A program made the position numbers and the translations under genes. From the NCBI GenBank assembly GCA_021730635.1, contig JAJNNC010000013.1, positions 62,001 to 126,000 of the forward strand: 64,000 bases of DNA, written 5' to 3'. Below the pieces are notes generated by a model that searched no databases, was not told where the DNA came from, and saw only the letters and a program-made list of their open reading frames with translations. This stretch comes from Catalimonadaceae bacterium JC749. GTDB lineage: Bacteria; Bacteroidota; Bacteroidia; Cytophagales; Cyclobacteriaceae. Below are positions 18,792 to 27,020 of the stretch, piece after piece. Each line of letters begins with the position of its first letter. Positions within the stretch are counted from its first letter, which is position 1.

Positions 18792-18817
18792 TAGTGTATT
18801 AGTGAAGTAGTACACTA
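18792..18817 (-). promoter_or_regulatory. Inverted-repeat operator of the GntR/ABC operon
   Basis: TAGTGTA (18792-18798) and TACACTA (18811-18817) are perfect 7-base inverted arms separated by 12 bases. They sit 11 bases upstream of the ATPase start. YtrA-type GntR repressors are known to bind AGTGTA-N-TACACT-like sites upstream of their own operons, so autoregulation by the regulator at 16743-17138 is likely. Confidence 0.8.
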
Positions 18818-19276
18818 TAAATGTAACTAATTAAATGGAACCTACAAGAAAAAAGGAAAAGTTTTTTTTAAAGGCTGGTAGTAGAGGAGAAGCTTGCCTG
18901 GCGTAAAAAGAGTGGATTGATACCCGTATTCTAACTATTTTCCTTTATTTTTTTCAACTGTTGGACGATAAATAAAATTTATATAGATTAGCTAAAACGA
19001 TTTAGTAATAACGATATTTGACCAAGGATGGGAACAGTGGCTGTAGTAGGATTTACTATAGGGTCATACAGGCTGCTACCTGCTGACGGATAAACCTGGA
19101 AAATAGGCAGGGAGAAAAGATAGTCTGCACAGGAATAGTCTCAGAAAATATTAATCATCATTGTAAGCGGTTATAAACCCCTGCCATGTGAACGCTGACA
19201 TACCCTATTGGGTAACTGACTGAGAATACCAGGGATAGTCTCTTAGCACCTTTATCTACGACAACCTACTCAAACT
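18818..19276. other. Divergent intergenic region
   Basis: These 459 bases separate the minus-strand ABC operon from the plus-strand GH116 operon. No gene is visible. They hold the second promoter/operator (18961-19005) and then a leader of about 271 bases before the GH116 start, in which I recognise no structured RNA. Confidence 0.6.
18961..19005 (+). promoter_or_regulatory. Promoter with LacI-type operator (site 2 of 2)
   Basis: TTG at 18961-18963, a 20-base spacer, and TAGATTAG at 18984-18991 form a promoter like that at 8327. It is followed directly by CTAAAACGATTTAG (18992-19005), identical over 14 bases to the site at 8357-8370. It should control the GH116-SlyD-SusCD operon that starts at 19277, together with the SusCD operon at 8576. 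Confidence 0.7.
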
Positions 19277-21928
19277 ATGCAAGAAAAGTCTGACCGCAGA
19301 AAATTTCTTAAACAACTGGGCATTGGTGGCGTGAGTGCTTCGGCGCTCCCTGTCGCTTTTATTGACAAACAGGAACCTGCTCCCCACCATGTACCCCTCC
19401 CGTCCAAGCAAAAAAACAAACAGCAAAACCAGGACAGAGTATATAATGGTCCCTATACCGGTGAATACCTCAAGCGACTGGCTTTTCCCATCGGTGGCAT
19501 GGGTGCTGGTATGTTTTGCCTGGAAGGTACCGGAGCGATCTCCCATATGTCGGTCCGAAACAAACCGGAGATCTTTCATGAACCTGAGATGTTTGCCGCT
19601 ATCTCGGTGAAAGGTTCAGACAAAGGAGCCAAAGTGCTGGAAGGGCCGGTCCCTGACTATAAGAAGTTTGGTCAGCCCGGTACGGGTAATGGAGCGGCCG
19701 GCTCTATCTTTGGGCTACCCCGCTTTCAACGGGCAGAATTTACCGCACGTTTTCCTTTCGGACAGTTACTACTGGAAGATGAAGACCTGCCCCTGACAGT
19801 GGAACTGCAAGGCTGGAGTCCCTTCATTCCCGGCGATGCCGACAATTCCAGTCTGCCGGTAGGTGCACTGGCTTATACCTTCACTAATACAGGTAGTCAG
19901 GCCATAGAGGCCGTTTTTTCCTATAACACGAAAAATTTTATTGTCCTGGAGGAAGCCCCTGGTTCCATAAAAAAGATCCCCCAGGGGTTTGTGCTCTCTC
20001 AGGCAGGCACTGATGAAAAACCCTTTCTGCAAGCTGACTTTGCCATCTTTACCGATCAGGCCGATACGGTGGTCGATCATTGCTGGTTTCGTGGCGGTTG
20101 GTGGGATCCGCTGACGATGGCCTGGAATACAATCAAAAACGGAGAGATGAAAAGTGTAGCCCCGGTAGAAGAAGGAGCACCTGGCGCTTCTCTGTATGTT
20201 CCCCTGAAACTGGCCGCCGGAGAGAAAAAGACTATTCGGGTCATGATGGCCTGGTATGTGCCTCAGACCGATATGCGAATCGGAGAAGATGATCAGGAGC
20301 GTAAAGCAGGTTGTGACCCTGCCTCCGGTTGTTGTACCACCACCGCCGACCTGGGGATAGGCACTCCGGGTGAAGCCACCATGCATTATCAGCCCTGGTA
20401 CAGCAGTGAGTTTGAGGATGTTTATGCTGTCGCCCGCTACTGGCAGCAGCAGTATGAAGATCTGCATAAAAAATCACAAAGTTTCCGGGATGCTTTTTAT
20501 GCCAGCACCTTACCGCCGGAAGTGTTGGAAGCGGTAGCGGCCAACCTGACCATTCTCAAATCTCCTACTGTATTGCGGCAGCATGATGGTCGCCTGTGGA
20601 ATTTTGAGGGGTGCAGTGACAATAATGGTTGCTGTCATGGTTCCTGTACACATGTATGGAATTATGCGCAGGCCATTCCGCACCTGTTTCCTTCCCTGGA
20701 AAGAACCCTTCGCCATACGGAGTTTTGCGAGAACCAGAATGCCGAAGGACACCAGACTTTCCGGACTGCCTTGCCCATTCGGCCTGTCAACCATGAATTT
20801 TACGCGGCTGCTGACGGTCAGTTGGGTGGGATCATGAAGGTACACCGTGACTGGCGGATCAGCGGCGACAACGACTGGCTCAGGAAGATGTATCCTATGG
20901 TGAAGGAGAGTATGGATTATTGCATCCGTACCTGGGATCCCCGTCACAAAGGTGTACTGGAAGAACCCCACCACAATACCTATGACATTGAGTTCTGGGG
21001 AGGCGATGGGATGTGTACCAGCTTTTACCTGGGAGCCCTTTTGGCCATCACCAAAATGGGTCAGTTTCTGAAAGAGAATGTCTCCGAATATGAGAAACTT
21101 TATGCCAGCGGCAGGAAGCGTATGGAAGGTGAGTTGTATGATGGAGAATATTTCATCCAGAACATTCAGTACACCGGCCTGAGTGCGCCTGATCCTGTGG
21201 CTGCCTCTCAGAAATCGATGGGAGGGGAATATTCGGAGGAAGCACAGAAGCTGCTGCAACAGGAAGGCCCTAAGTATCAATATGGTAAGGGATGCCTTTC
21301 TGATGGTGTCTTGGGAGGTTGGATCGCCCGTATGTGTTTTTTAGAAGACCCCGTAGATGCGGCAAAAACGAAAAGTCATTTGATGGCCGTGCATAAATAT
21401 AATTTGAAAGACAACCTCAGCGATCATGCCAATCCGCAGCGACCGGCGTATGCCCTGGGAGAGGAAGGGGGACTGTTGCTGTGTAGTTGGCCAAAGGGCG
21501 GAAAACTGGCGCTTCCTTTTGTCTATAGCGATGAAGTATGGACAGGCATCGAATACCAGGTGGCTTCTCACCTGATGCTGATGGGCCAGGTGGAAGAGGG
21601 CCTGGAAATTATCCGTACCTGCCGTGACCGTTATGATGGCCGCATCCGCAATCCCTTCAATGAATATGAATGCGGACACTGGTACGCCCGGGCCATGGCC
21701 AGCTACGGCTGTTTGCAAAGCCTCACCGGGGTACGTTATGATGCGGTAGATCAAACCCTGCACATGGATTCTCAGGTCGGCGATTTTACCTCTTTTCTCT
21801 CTACCGCAAGTGGTTACGGTACTGTCACCCTGCAAAACGGAAAACCTTCTCTCAAAACGGTGCAGGGAACCATTCCTGTCCGTAAGGTGATGGTATCCGG
21901 AAAGGAAACCAAACTGTCTGCCTCCTGA
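19277..21928 (+). CDS. Tat-exported GH116-family glycosidase
   Basis: An 883-residue GBA2-type enzyme. The N-terminus has a twin-arginine signal (DRRKFLKQLG then a hydrophobic stretch), so it is exported folded through Tat, in contrast to the Sec-exported GH116 at 2664. The N-terminal sandwich begins near residue 60 (FPIGGMGAGMFCLEG). The catalytic (alpha/alpha)6 domain carries the proposed nucleophile E444 (WNFEGCSD) and acid/base D570 (NTYDIEF). A Cys-rich loop, GCCHGSCTHVWNY, follows the nucleophile, and another CC motif lies near residue 352 (SGCCTTT). It lacks the inserted sandwich domain seen in the other GH116. It leads an operon under the operator at 18992-19005. A cofactor or metal that requires folding in the cytoplasm is an inference. 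Confidence 0.9.
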   Translation: MQEKSDRRKFLKQLGIGGVSASALPVAFIDKQEPAPHHVPLPSKQKNKQQNQDRVYNGPYTGEYLKRLAFPIGGMGAGMFCLEGTGAISHMSVRNKPEIFHEPEMFAAISVKGSDKGAKVLEGPVPDYKKFGQPGTGNGAAGSIFGLPRFQRAEFTARFPFGQLLLEDEDLPLTVELQGWSPFIPGDADNSSLPVGALAYTFTNTGSQAIEAVFSYNTKNFIVLEEAPGSIKKIPQGFVLSQAGTDEKPFLQADFAIFTDQADTVVDHCWFRGGWWDPLTMAWNTIKNGEMKSVAPVEEGAPGASLYVPLKLAAGEKKTIRVMMAWYVPQTDMRIGEDDQERKAGCDPASGCCTTTADLGIGTPGEATMHYQPWYSSEFEDVYAVARYWQQQYEDLHKKSQSFRDAFYASTLPPEVLEAVAANLTILKSPTVLRQHDGRLWNFEGCSDNNGCCHGSCTHVWNYAQAIPHLFPSLERTLRHTEFCENQNAEGHQTFRTALPIRPVNHEFYAAADGQLGGIMKVHRDWRISGDNDWLRKMYPMVKESMDYCIRTWDPRHKGVLEEPHHNTYDIEFWGGDGMCTSFYLGALLAITKMGQFLKENVSEYEKLYASGRKRMEGELYDGEYFIQNIQYTGLSAPDPVAASQKSMGGEYSEEAQKLLQQEGPKYQYGKGCLSDGVLGGWIARMCFLEDPVDAAKTKSHLMAVHKYNLKDNLSDHANPQRPAYALGEEGGLLLCSWPKGGKLALPFVYSDEVWTGIEYQVASHLMLMGQVEEGLEIIRTCRDRYDGRIRNPFNEYECGHWYARAMASYGCLQSLTGVRYDAVDQTLHMDSQVGDFTSFLSTASGYGTVTLQNGKPSLKTVQGTIPVRKVMVSGKETKLSAS

Positions 21929-21963
21929 AATGATTGGAACAACCTTAACAGACAAAACCTTCT

Positions 21964-22632
21964 ATGAAGATTAACCCGGAGTCATGGCATACATTAATCA
22001 CTTGGCTGATAGACAATCAGTACTTGTCGGCTGCAGAAGCCTTACAGGTAAGGGCTATCCTTCAACCTGACTTTCCCTTTGCTTCTCAACTGGCAGTGGC
22101 CGACACCCTGCATCTTCATATGCATACCACTGCGGTTAGCCAACTTCCGCAGCAGGCATTCTTTACACAGGGCGCTACGGTAGAATACCAGACAGCCGGA
22201 TATATCAAATATGCCTTGCCGGATGGCATCAATCTGATTTTTTCTGAAGGGACAACGGCACAGGATGTAGCGGAAGGCAAAGCAGCCCAAACTTATCTGG
22301 ATCATATCGGCATTGATATACGCATCGATACCAAAGAGGCTTATCTTGTTTTCCAGGAGATTCCTCTGCTGGCGGCTCGACAGGATTTTCCCTTTACCCG
22401 TCAGGGTGGTAGCCCTGAAGGCGTGCAGTGTTGTTATGCACAGGTCAAAGAAAAATACTGGGTGTATCCGGATCAGTCGCTCAACTATGAATTTGCCTTC
22501 GGCCCTTTGAAAAAGCAGGGTAGCTTTGGTGTGGATGTACGGCCTCCCAATCCCTATCGGATAGCTGCCGTCGAGCATTCTGTCGAATGCTGCCCGGGAG
22601 CCAAACCTACTGCTAAAATCTTTCTACCATAA
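21964..22632 (+). CDS. Cytoplasmic protein of unknown function with two CC motifs
   Basis: I do not recognise this 222-residue protein. It has no signal peptide or membrane segment, so it is probably cytoplasmic. The first ~80 residues look helical, the rest mixed alpha/beta (EYQTAGYIKYALPDGINLIFSE). Two vicinal cysteine pairs stand out, QCCYAQ near residue 158 and VECCPG close to the C-terminus, along with a His-rich LHLHMHTT segment near residue 50. It lies 35 bases after the Tat-GH116 gene and 14 before the SlyD-like gene, so all three are surely co-transcribed. A part in enzyme maturation or metal handling is only an inference. Confidence 0.6.
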   Translation: MKINPESWHTLITWLIDNQYLSAAEALQVRAILQPDFPFASQLAVADTLHLHMHTTAVSQLPQQAFFTQGATVEYQTAGYIKYALPDGINLIFSEGTTAQDVAEGKAAQTYLDHIGIDIRIDTKEAYLVFQEIPLLAARQDFPFTRQGGSPEGVQCCYAQVKEKYWVYPDQSLNYEFAFGPLKKQGSFGVDVRPPNPYRIAAVEHSVECCPGAKPTAKIFLP

Positions 22633-22646
22633 CAGAAACCATTACC

Positions 22647-22985
22647 ATGCAAGTTACACCAAAAACCATTGTCTCTATTCGATACCGCATGAAAAACAGC
22701 CGGGGCGAAGTACTGGAAAATATCATGGAATCCGCACCGGTCAGCTACCTGCATGGAGCCGGACAGATTCTGCCTACCCTGGAATCCCATTTAACAGGTA
22801 GGGAAGCCGGAGCCAGCGCTTCCGTGATGGTCTCCAAAGCAGAGGGTTTTCCGGGACTGGATGACGATTTTTATTTTGATGTCATCATAGATCAGGTGCG
22901 TTGGGCTACCGATGAAGAACTTAAAAGGGGGCAGCCCCTGACAACTTCTAAAAATGGTGACTGTGGTCCGGAATGCTGTTGTTAA
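22647..22985 (+). CDS. SlyD-like FKBP-type peptidyl-prolyl isomerase lacking the IF domain
   Basis: A 112-residue cytoplasmic protein. Its first half matches SlyD well: VSIRYRMKNSRGEVLE, then the YLHGAGQILPTLESHLTGREAG block that equals YLHGHGSLISGLE in E. coli SlyD. It then jumps to FDVIIDQVRWATDEEL, which matches the last SlyD strand (FNVEVVAIREATEEEL). The insert-in-flap (IF) chaperone domain of about 60 residues between them is therefore missing. The protein ends in GDCGPECCC, a short Cys tail that recalls the metal-binding tail of SlyD. It is translated right after the unknown CC protein. A role as a prolyl isomerase or metal donor for the Tat-exported GH116 is inferred from the operon. 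Confidence 0.8.
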   Translation: MQVTPKTIVSIRYRMKNSRGEVLENIMESAPVSYLHGAGQILPTLESHLTGREAGASASVMVSKAEGFPGLDDDFYFDVIIDQVRWATDEELKRGQPLTTSKNGDCGPECCC

Positions 22986-23021
22986 CCGAGTGACTGAGGC
23001 TACAATTAATATGGTTGTATC

Positions 23022-23831
23022 ATGATCAAAACCCTCTTTGCTGTATTGATGACAACTTCGTGGGCTGGGCTGGCTCAGACCTCACAGGAAGAAATGGTTT
23101 CTCCTGGCAACATTATATTTCAGGAGTTTGATGGGGTCTCGCCCAATGGAGACTGGCGGAAGCAGTATGGTTCCGATTATTTTCCTCAATGTGACTGGAA
23201 TCGTTGGGTGTTTGAAGCTACCCCTTCCTATGGAAAAATGTTTGTAGATGGTGGGTATAAAGATTGTCCGGCTGTTGGAAACAACCAGCATGTGGTGCGG
23301 TATGATAAGACAATTGATCCTGAACGGCCTTATACTATCACCTGTGATTTTACGATTGACCCTCCTACTGTTGCTTCTGTCAATTCTTTCTGTGTCAATT
23401 TTCAGGTGCAGAAAGGGATGCGCCAGGATAGTAAAATCAACTGCTGGTCTATCAATCTGGATATTCATGATATGCGTACGGGGGAATACACCATCAAACA
23501 CATGGGATTTGCCGACAGTATACCGGTAGGGGAAGAACAGTACGAAGATGGTCGGTTTACAGAATTGTTGCCTAGTCATACAGGGAAAGGGGCCTTGGAA
23601 GGACCTGATACCAATCATTTTATTATTGAAGTGCACCGCCGGCTCAATGGAAGTGTTTCCCCCAACTGGGTCACCGTTACCTGGCGGGACAAAAGTGGCA
23701 TTCGTGAGCGATTTGAGGAAGATTACAGTCAGTTTCCCTACCAGCCAGACCCATCGCAACCCGTCAGGGTGGGATTGAATACCCATGGTACCAACTGGAC
23801 GGTCAGGAATCTGAAAGTTTATTACGAGTAA
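23022..23831 (+). CDS. Secreted beta-sandwich protein of unknown function
   Basis: A 269-residue protein with a short Sec signal peptide ending in GLAQ. The mature part is rich in aromatic residues and short strands (WVFEATPSYGKMFVDGGY, FCVNFQVQKG, CWSINLDIHD, WVTVTWRDKSG) and ends in NWTVRNLKVYYE, a closing strand typical of concanavalin-like lectin/glucanase sandwiches. No named family is recognised. It lies 36 bases after the SlyD-like gene and 112 before SusC in the same operon, which suggests glycan binding or hydrolysis in the periplasm or at the surface. Confidence 0.6.
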   Translation: MIKTLFAVLMTTSWAGLAQTSQEEMVSPGNIIFQEFDGVSPNGDWRKQYGSDYFPQCDWNRWVFEATPSYGKMFVDGGYKDCPAVGNNQHVVRYDKTIDPERPYTITCDFTIDPPTVASVNSFCVNFQVQKGMRQDSKINCWSINLDIHDMRTGEYTIKHMGFADSIPVGEEQYEDGRFTELLPSHTGKGALEGPDTNHFIIEVHRRLNGSVSPNWVTVTWRDKSGIRERFEEDYSQFPYQPDPSQPVRVGLNTHGTNWTVRNLKVYYE

Positions 23832-23943
23832 CCCTATTAAACTTAATTAACAAAATAGTAACTTCATGTTAATATCATAGTCAATCCCGGCCAGTAGCTT
23901 TACTGGCAAAACAGTAAAACTTTCTACCAATAAACCTTACCTT

Positions 23944-26900
23944 ATGAAGCACATCTTACTCATTCCAGTCAGTTTTTTATGGCTGCTGGCTTTCTTACTT
24001 CCCAGTTGGGCTTTAGCCCAGGAAGTCGTATCCGGTACTGTCACCGCCCAATCTAATGGGGAGCCTCTGCCGGGTGTCAACGTAGTGTTAAAAGGAACCA
24101 GCACAGGTACCATTACCGATGCAGAAGGCACCTACCGGTTGAATATCTCCGGCGAGAATCCGGTGCTGGTGTTTTCTTACATTGGTTATATCAGTCAGGA
24201 AATGGCGATAAACAACCAGTCTGAGATCAACATCACGCTGGCAGAAGATCTTCAGACCTTATCGGAAGTGGTCGTAGTCGGTTACGGTACGCAGGAAAAA
24301 CGAGACGTGACAGGCGCTGTTTCTTCTGTCAAGGGAAACCAGATTCAGAATTTACCGGTAGCGGGGGCTACCCAAGCCTTACAGGGACGGGCCGCCGGTG
24401 TCAATGTGGTCCGGAATGGGGGCGCTCCGGGAAATACAGGCTCCATCCGGATCAGGGGTACCGGTACTGTCAACAATGCAGACCCATTGGTAGTCATTGA
24501 CGGCGTTCCAGCCGGCAGTATCAATGATGTGAACCCCAATGATATCGCTTCCATTGAAATCCTGAAAGATGCGTCTGCGTCGGCCATCTACGGAACCCGT
24601 GCGGCCAACGGGGTGGTCATCATTACTACCAAACGAGGCGATTTTGAGCAACCCATTCGCTTTTCAGTGAGTGGCTATACCGGTGTCTCCAATGCTATCA
24701 ACACTATTGATGTATTGGATGCGCCGACGCTGGCTGAGCTCAAACGGGAACGCTACCTCAACGATGGTATTGAGATTAATCCTATCTGGGAAGATCCTCA
24801 ATATCAGACCCAAAGAACCAACTGGCAGGATGAACTGCTCGGGCAGGGTTCTACACGAAATCTTGATTTATCGGTATCAGGAGGGGGCGCCAGTTCTTCC
24901 TTTGTACTATCCGGCGGTTATTATGATGAGGATGGTATGATCAAGAATTCCTACTTTCGCCGTCTGAGCCTTCGCCTCAATTCCGATCACAAGGTGGGTG
25001 AGCGTTTCAGAATAGGAGAGAGCCTGCAATTGACCACCCAGAAAGGCAATACGCCCAATACTCTTTCCGCACAAACGGGTGTGTTGTGGAGTGCGATCCG
25101 CTTTCATCCCGGATTACCTGTACGCCTTGAAGATGGTACCTATGGTTCTTCCCAGGTATCGGGTGAATTTGGGGATATCAACAATCCCATCTTTACTGTG
25201 GATACGGATGACCTGAATGAAACCCGCCACCGGCTGCTGGGCAATATCTCCGGAGAATATCAGATAGTAGAAGGGCTGAAACTCAAAGCTAATTTTGGTC
25301 TGGATGCTTATATCAGGGATCTATACAATTTTGAAATCATCATCGACAAACAAATCCGGGCACGGTCCAGAAATGCGCTGACCAGAGAATATGAAGAGTT
25401 CTACTCCTTTCTGTCAGAATACTTCCTGTCGTATGACAAAACCCTGGCTGAAAAACATCAGATTGGATTTGTAGGAGGGTATACTTCCCAGACCTTCAAT
25501 ACGGATGGTTTCCGTGCCAGGAAACTGGATTTTCCGGATGAATCTTCCGCTCAGCGTTATCTGAATGCAGGAGGAACTTTATCGGAAATAGGAGGGGGGC
25601 GTTCTTACGATGCCCTGGCTTCCTGGTTTGGTCGTGCTACTTATAATTTTGATGAAAGGTATTTGCTGACAGCGACATTCCGGGCTGATGGTTCTTCCAA
25701 ATTTGCCGAAGGCAACAAATGGGGATCTTTTCCGGCTTTTTCTTTGGGATGGCGTATCTCTGAAGAAGACTTCTTCCAGAATGTGGGTTGGATCAGTAAC
25801 CTGAAGCTTACCGGCGGATGGGGGCAATTGGGGAACCAGAATGTAGCCCGTTTGCAGTATCTGGCGCTCATCAATAGCGGTATCCGCTATTCCTTTGGAG
25901 GCAATGCAGTGGTAGGTGCTGCGCAAGGCCGTGTGCCGAATCCCGATATTTCCTGGGAGACAGCAGAAATGACCAACATTGGATTAGACATCGGGGTGAT
26001 GGATAACCAGTTGCTGGCGAATATCAACTATTTCATCAAAGATACCCGGGATATGTTGTTGGCCCCCCCCATCATTGGCTCTATTGGCAATGCGCAGATT
26101 CCCGATCAAAATGTGGGCTCGCTGAGAAACCAGGGGCTGGAAATAGAACTGAGCTATCAGAAGTCTACCGGCGATTTTACCTATGCGTTTAGCGGTAATG
26201 CCTCTTTCATCAGTAATGAAGTCACCAAACTCTACGATGGCAACTTCCTGGCTTCCCAGCGATATGGAAGACCCAACCAGGAAATTTCCCGCACCTATGA
26301 AGGCCAACCGATTGCCACTTTCTACGGATGGAGAACCGACGGGCTTTATCAAACGGCAGAGGAAATCCAGAATGATCCTAACATTGCCAACGACCCCCGC
26401 AAAGCGGAAGGCCTCATCCTGCCGGGCGATGTACGCTTCATTGACCTCAATGATGACGGCCTCATCGATGAAGAAGACCGTGAGATATTAGGCAGTCCGC
26501 ATCCCGACATGGTGTATGGCCTGAATGCTGATCTCACCTATAAAGGATTCGATCTATCTTTGTTCTTCCTGGGCAATGCTGGAATAAGCATTTATAATGC
26601 CGATAGAATGCAGGGTATTGATCCTACCTATCCGTTTAATATGTATGCGGAAACGGTCAACCGCTGGACAGGACCCAACACCAGCAACACCATTCCCCGA
26701 ATGACGACCAAAAGGGATAACCTGAATCACCGTACGTCCGATCTGTTTATCGAAAAGGGTGATTTCTTCCGCCTGAAAAACCTGGTGCTGGGCTATACCC
26801 TGCCTTCTTCTTTGATGGAAAAAGCGGGTCTGACCAAGGCACGTGTGTTTGTCACAGGGCAGAACGTGTTTACCATCACAGGCTATTCCGGCCTGGATCC

Positions 26901-27000
26901 CGAACTGGGTTATACGGATGGAAACCTGCAGATTAATGTGGATTATGCCCAGTATCCGCAAGCACGTACCTGGACTTTGGGCGCTAGTATTACCTTTTAA
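23944..27000 (+). CDS. SusC-like TonB-dependent outer-membrane glycan transporter
   Basis: A 1018-residue receptor with the usual order: Sec signal (ending ALAQ), carboxypeptidase-regulatory-like domain (about residues 28-105, GTVTAQSNGEPLPGVNVVLKG), SusC motif LSEVVVVGYGTQEKRDVTGAV, plug with DASASAIYGTRAANGVVII, and the 22-strand barrel ending in LGASITF. It feeds glycan fragments to the periplasm with the SusD encoded 20 bases downstream. It belongs to the operon that opens with the Tat-GH116 gene. A 7-base hairpin just ahead of it (23890-23907) may be a processing or attenuation site. Confidence 0.97.
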   Translation: MKHILLIPVSFLWLLAFLLPSWALAQEVVSGTVTAQSNGEPLPGVNVVLKGTSTGTITDAEGTYRLNISGENPVLVFSYIGYISQEMAINNQSEINITLAEDLQTLSEVVVVGYGTQEKRDVTGAVSSVKGNQIQNLPVAGATQALQGRAAGVNVVRNGGAPGNTGSIRIRGTGTVNNADPLVVIDGVPAGSINDVNPNDIASIEILKDASASAIYGTRAANGVVIITTKRGDFEQPIRFSVSGYTGVSNAINTIDVLDAPTLAELKRERYLNDGIEINPIWEDPQYQTQRTNWQDELLGQGSTRNLDLSVSGGGASSSFVLSGGYYDEDGMIKNSYFRRLSLRLNSDHKVGERFRIGESLQLTTQKGNTPNTLSAQTGVLWSAIRFHPGLPVRLEDGTYGSSQVSGEFGDINNPIFTVDTDDLNETRHRLLGNISGEYQIVEGLKLKANFGLDAYIRDLYNFEIIIDKQIRARSRNALTREYEEFYSFLSEYFLSYDKTLAEKHQIGFVGGYTSQTFNTDGFRARKLDFPDESSAQRYLNAGGTLSEIGGGRSYDALASWFGRATYNFDERYLLTATFRADGSSKFAEGNKWGSFPAFSLGWRISEEDFFQNVGWISNLKLTGGWGQLGNQNVARLQYLALINSGIRYSFGGNAVVGAAQGRVPNPDISWETAEMTNIGLDIGVMDNQLLANINYFIKDTRDMLLAPPIIGSIGNAQIPDQNVGSLRNQGLEIELSYQKSTGDFTYAFSGNASFISNEVTKLYDGNFLASQRYGRPNQEISRTYEGQPIATFYGWRTDGLYQTAEEIQNDPNIANDPRKAEGLILPGDVRFIDLNDDGLIDEEDREILGSPHPDMVYGLNADLTYKGFDLSLFFLGNAGISIYNADRMQGIDPTYPFNMYAETVNRWTGPNTSNTIPRMTTKRDNLNHRTSDLFIEKGDFFRLKNLVLGYTLPSSLMEKAGLTKARVFVTGQNVFTITGYSGLDPELGYTDGNLQINVDYAQYPQARTWTLGASITF

Positions 27001-27020
27001 ACTTTAAGCATTGAACTACT

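Noticed and set aside
23890-23907. Hairpin GCCAGTA/TACTGGC ahead of the third SusC
   Set aside because: As a terminator it lacks a T run, and SusC seems to be in the same operon. A role in processing is possible but cannot be shown here.
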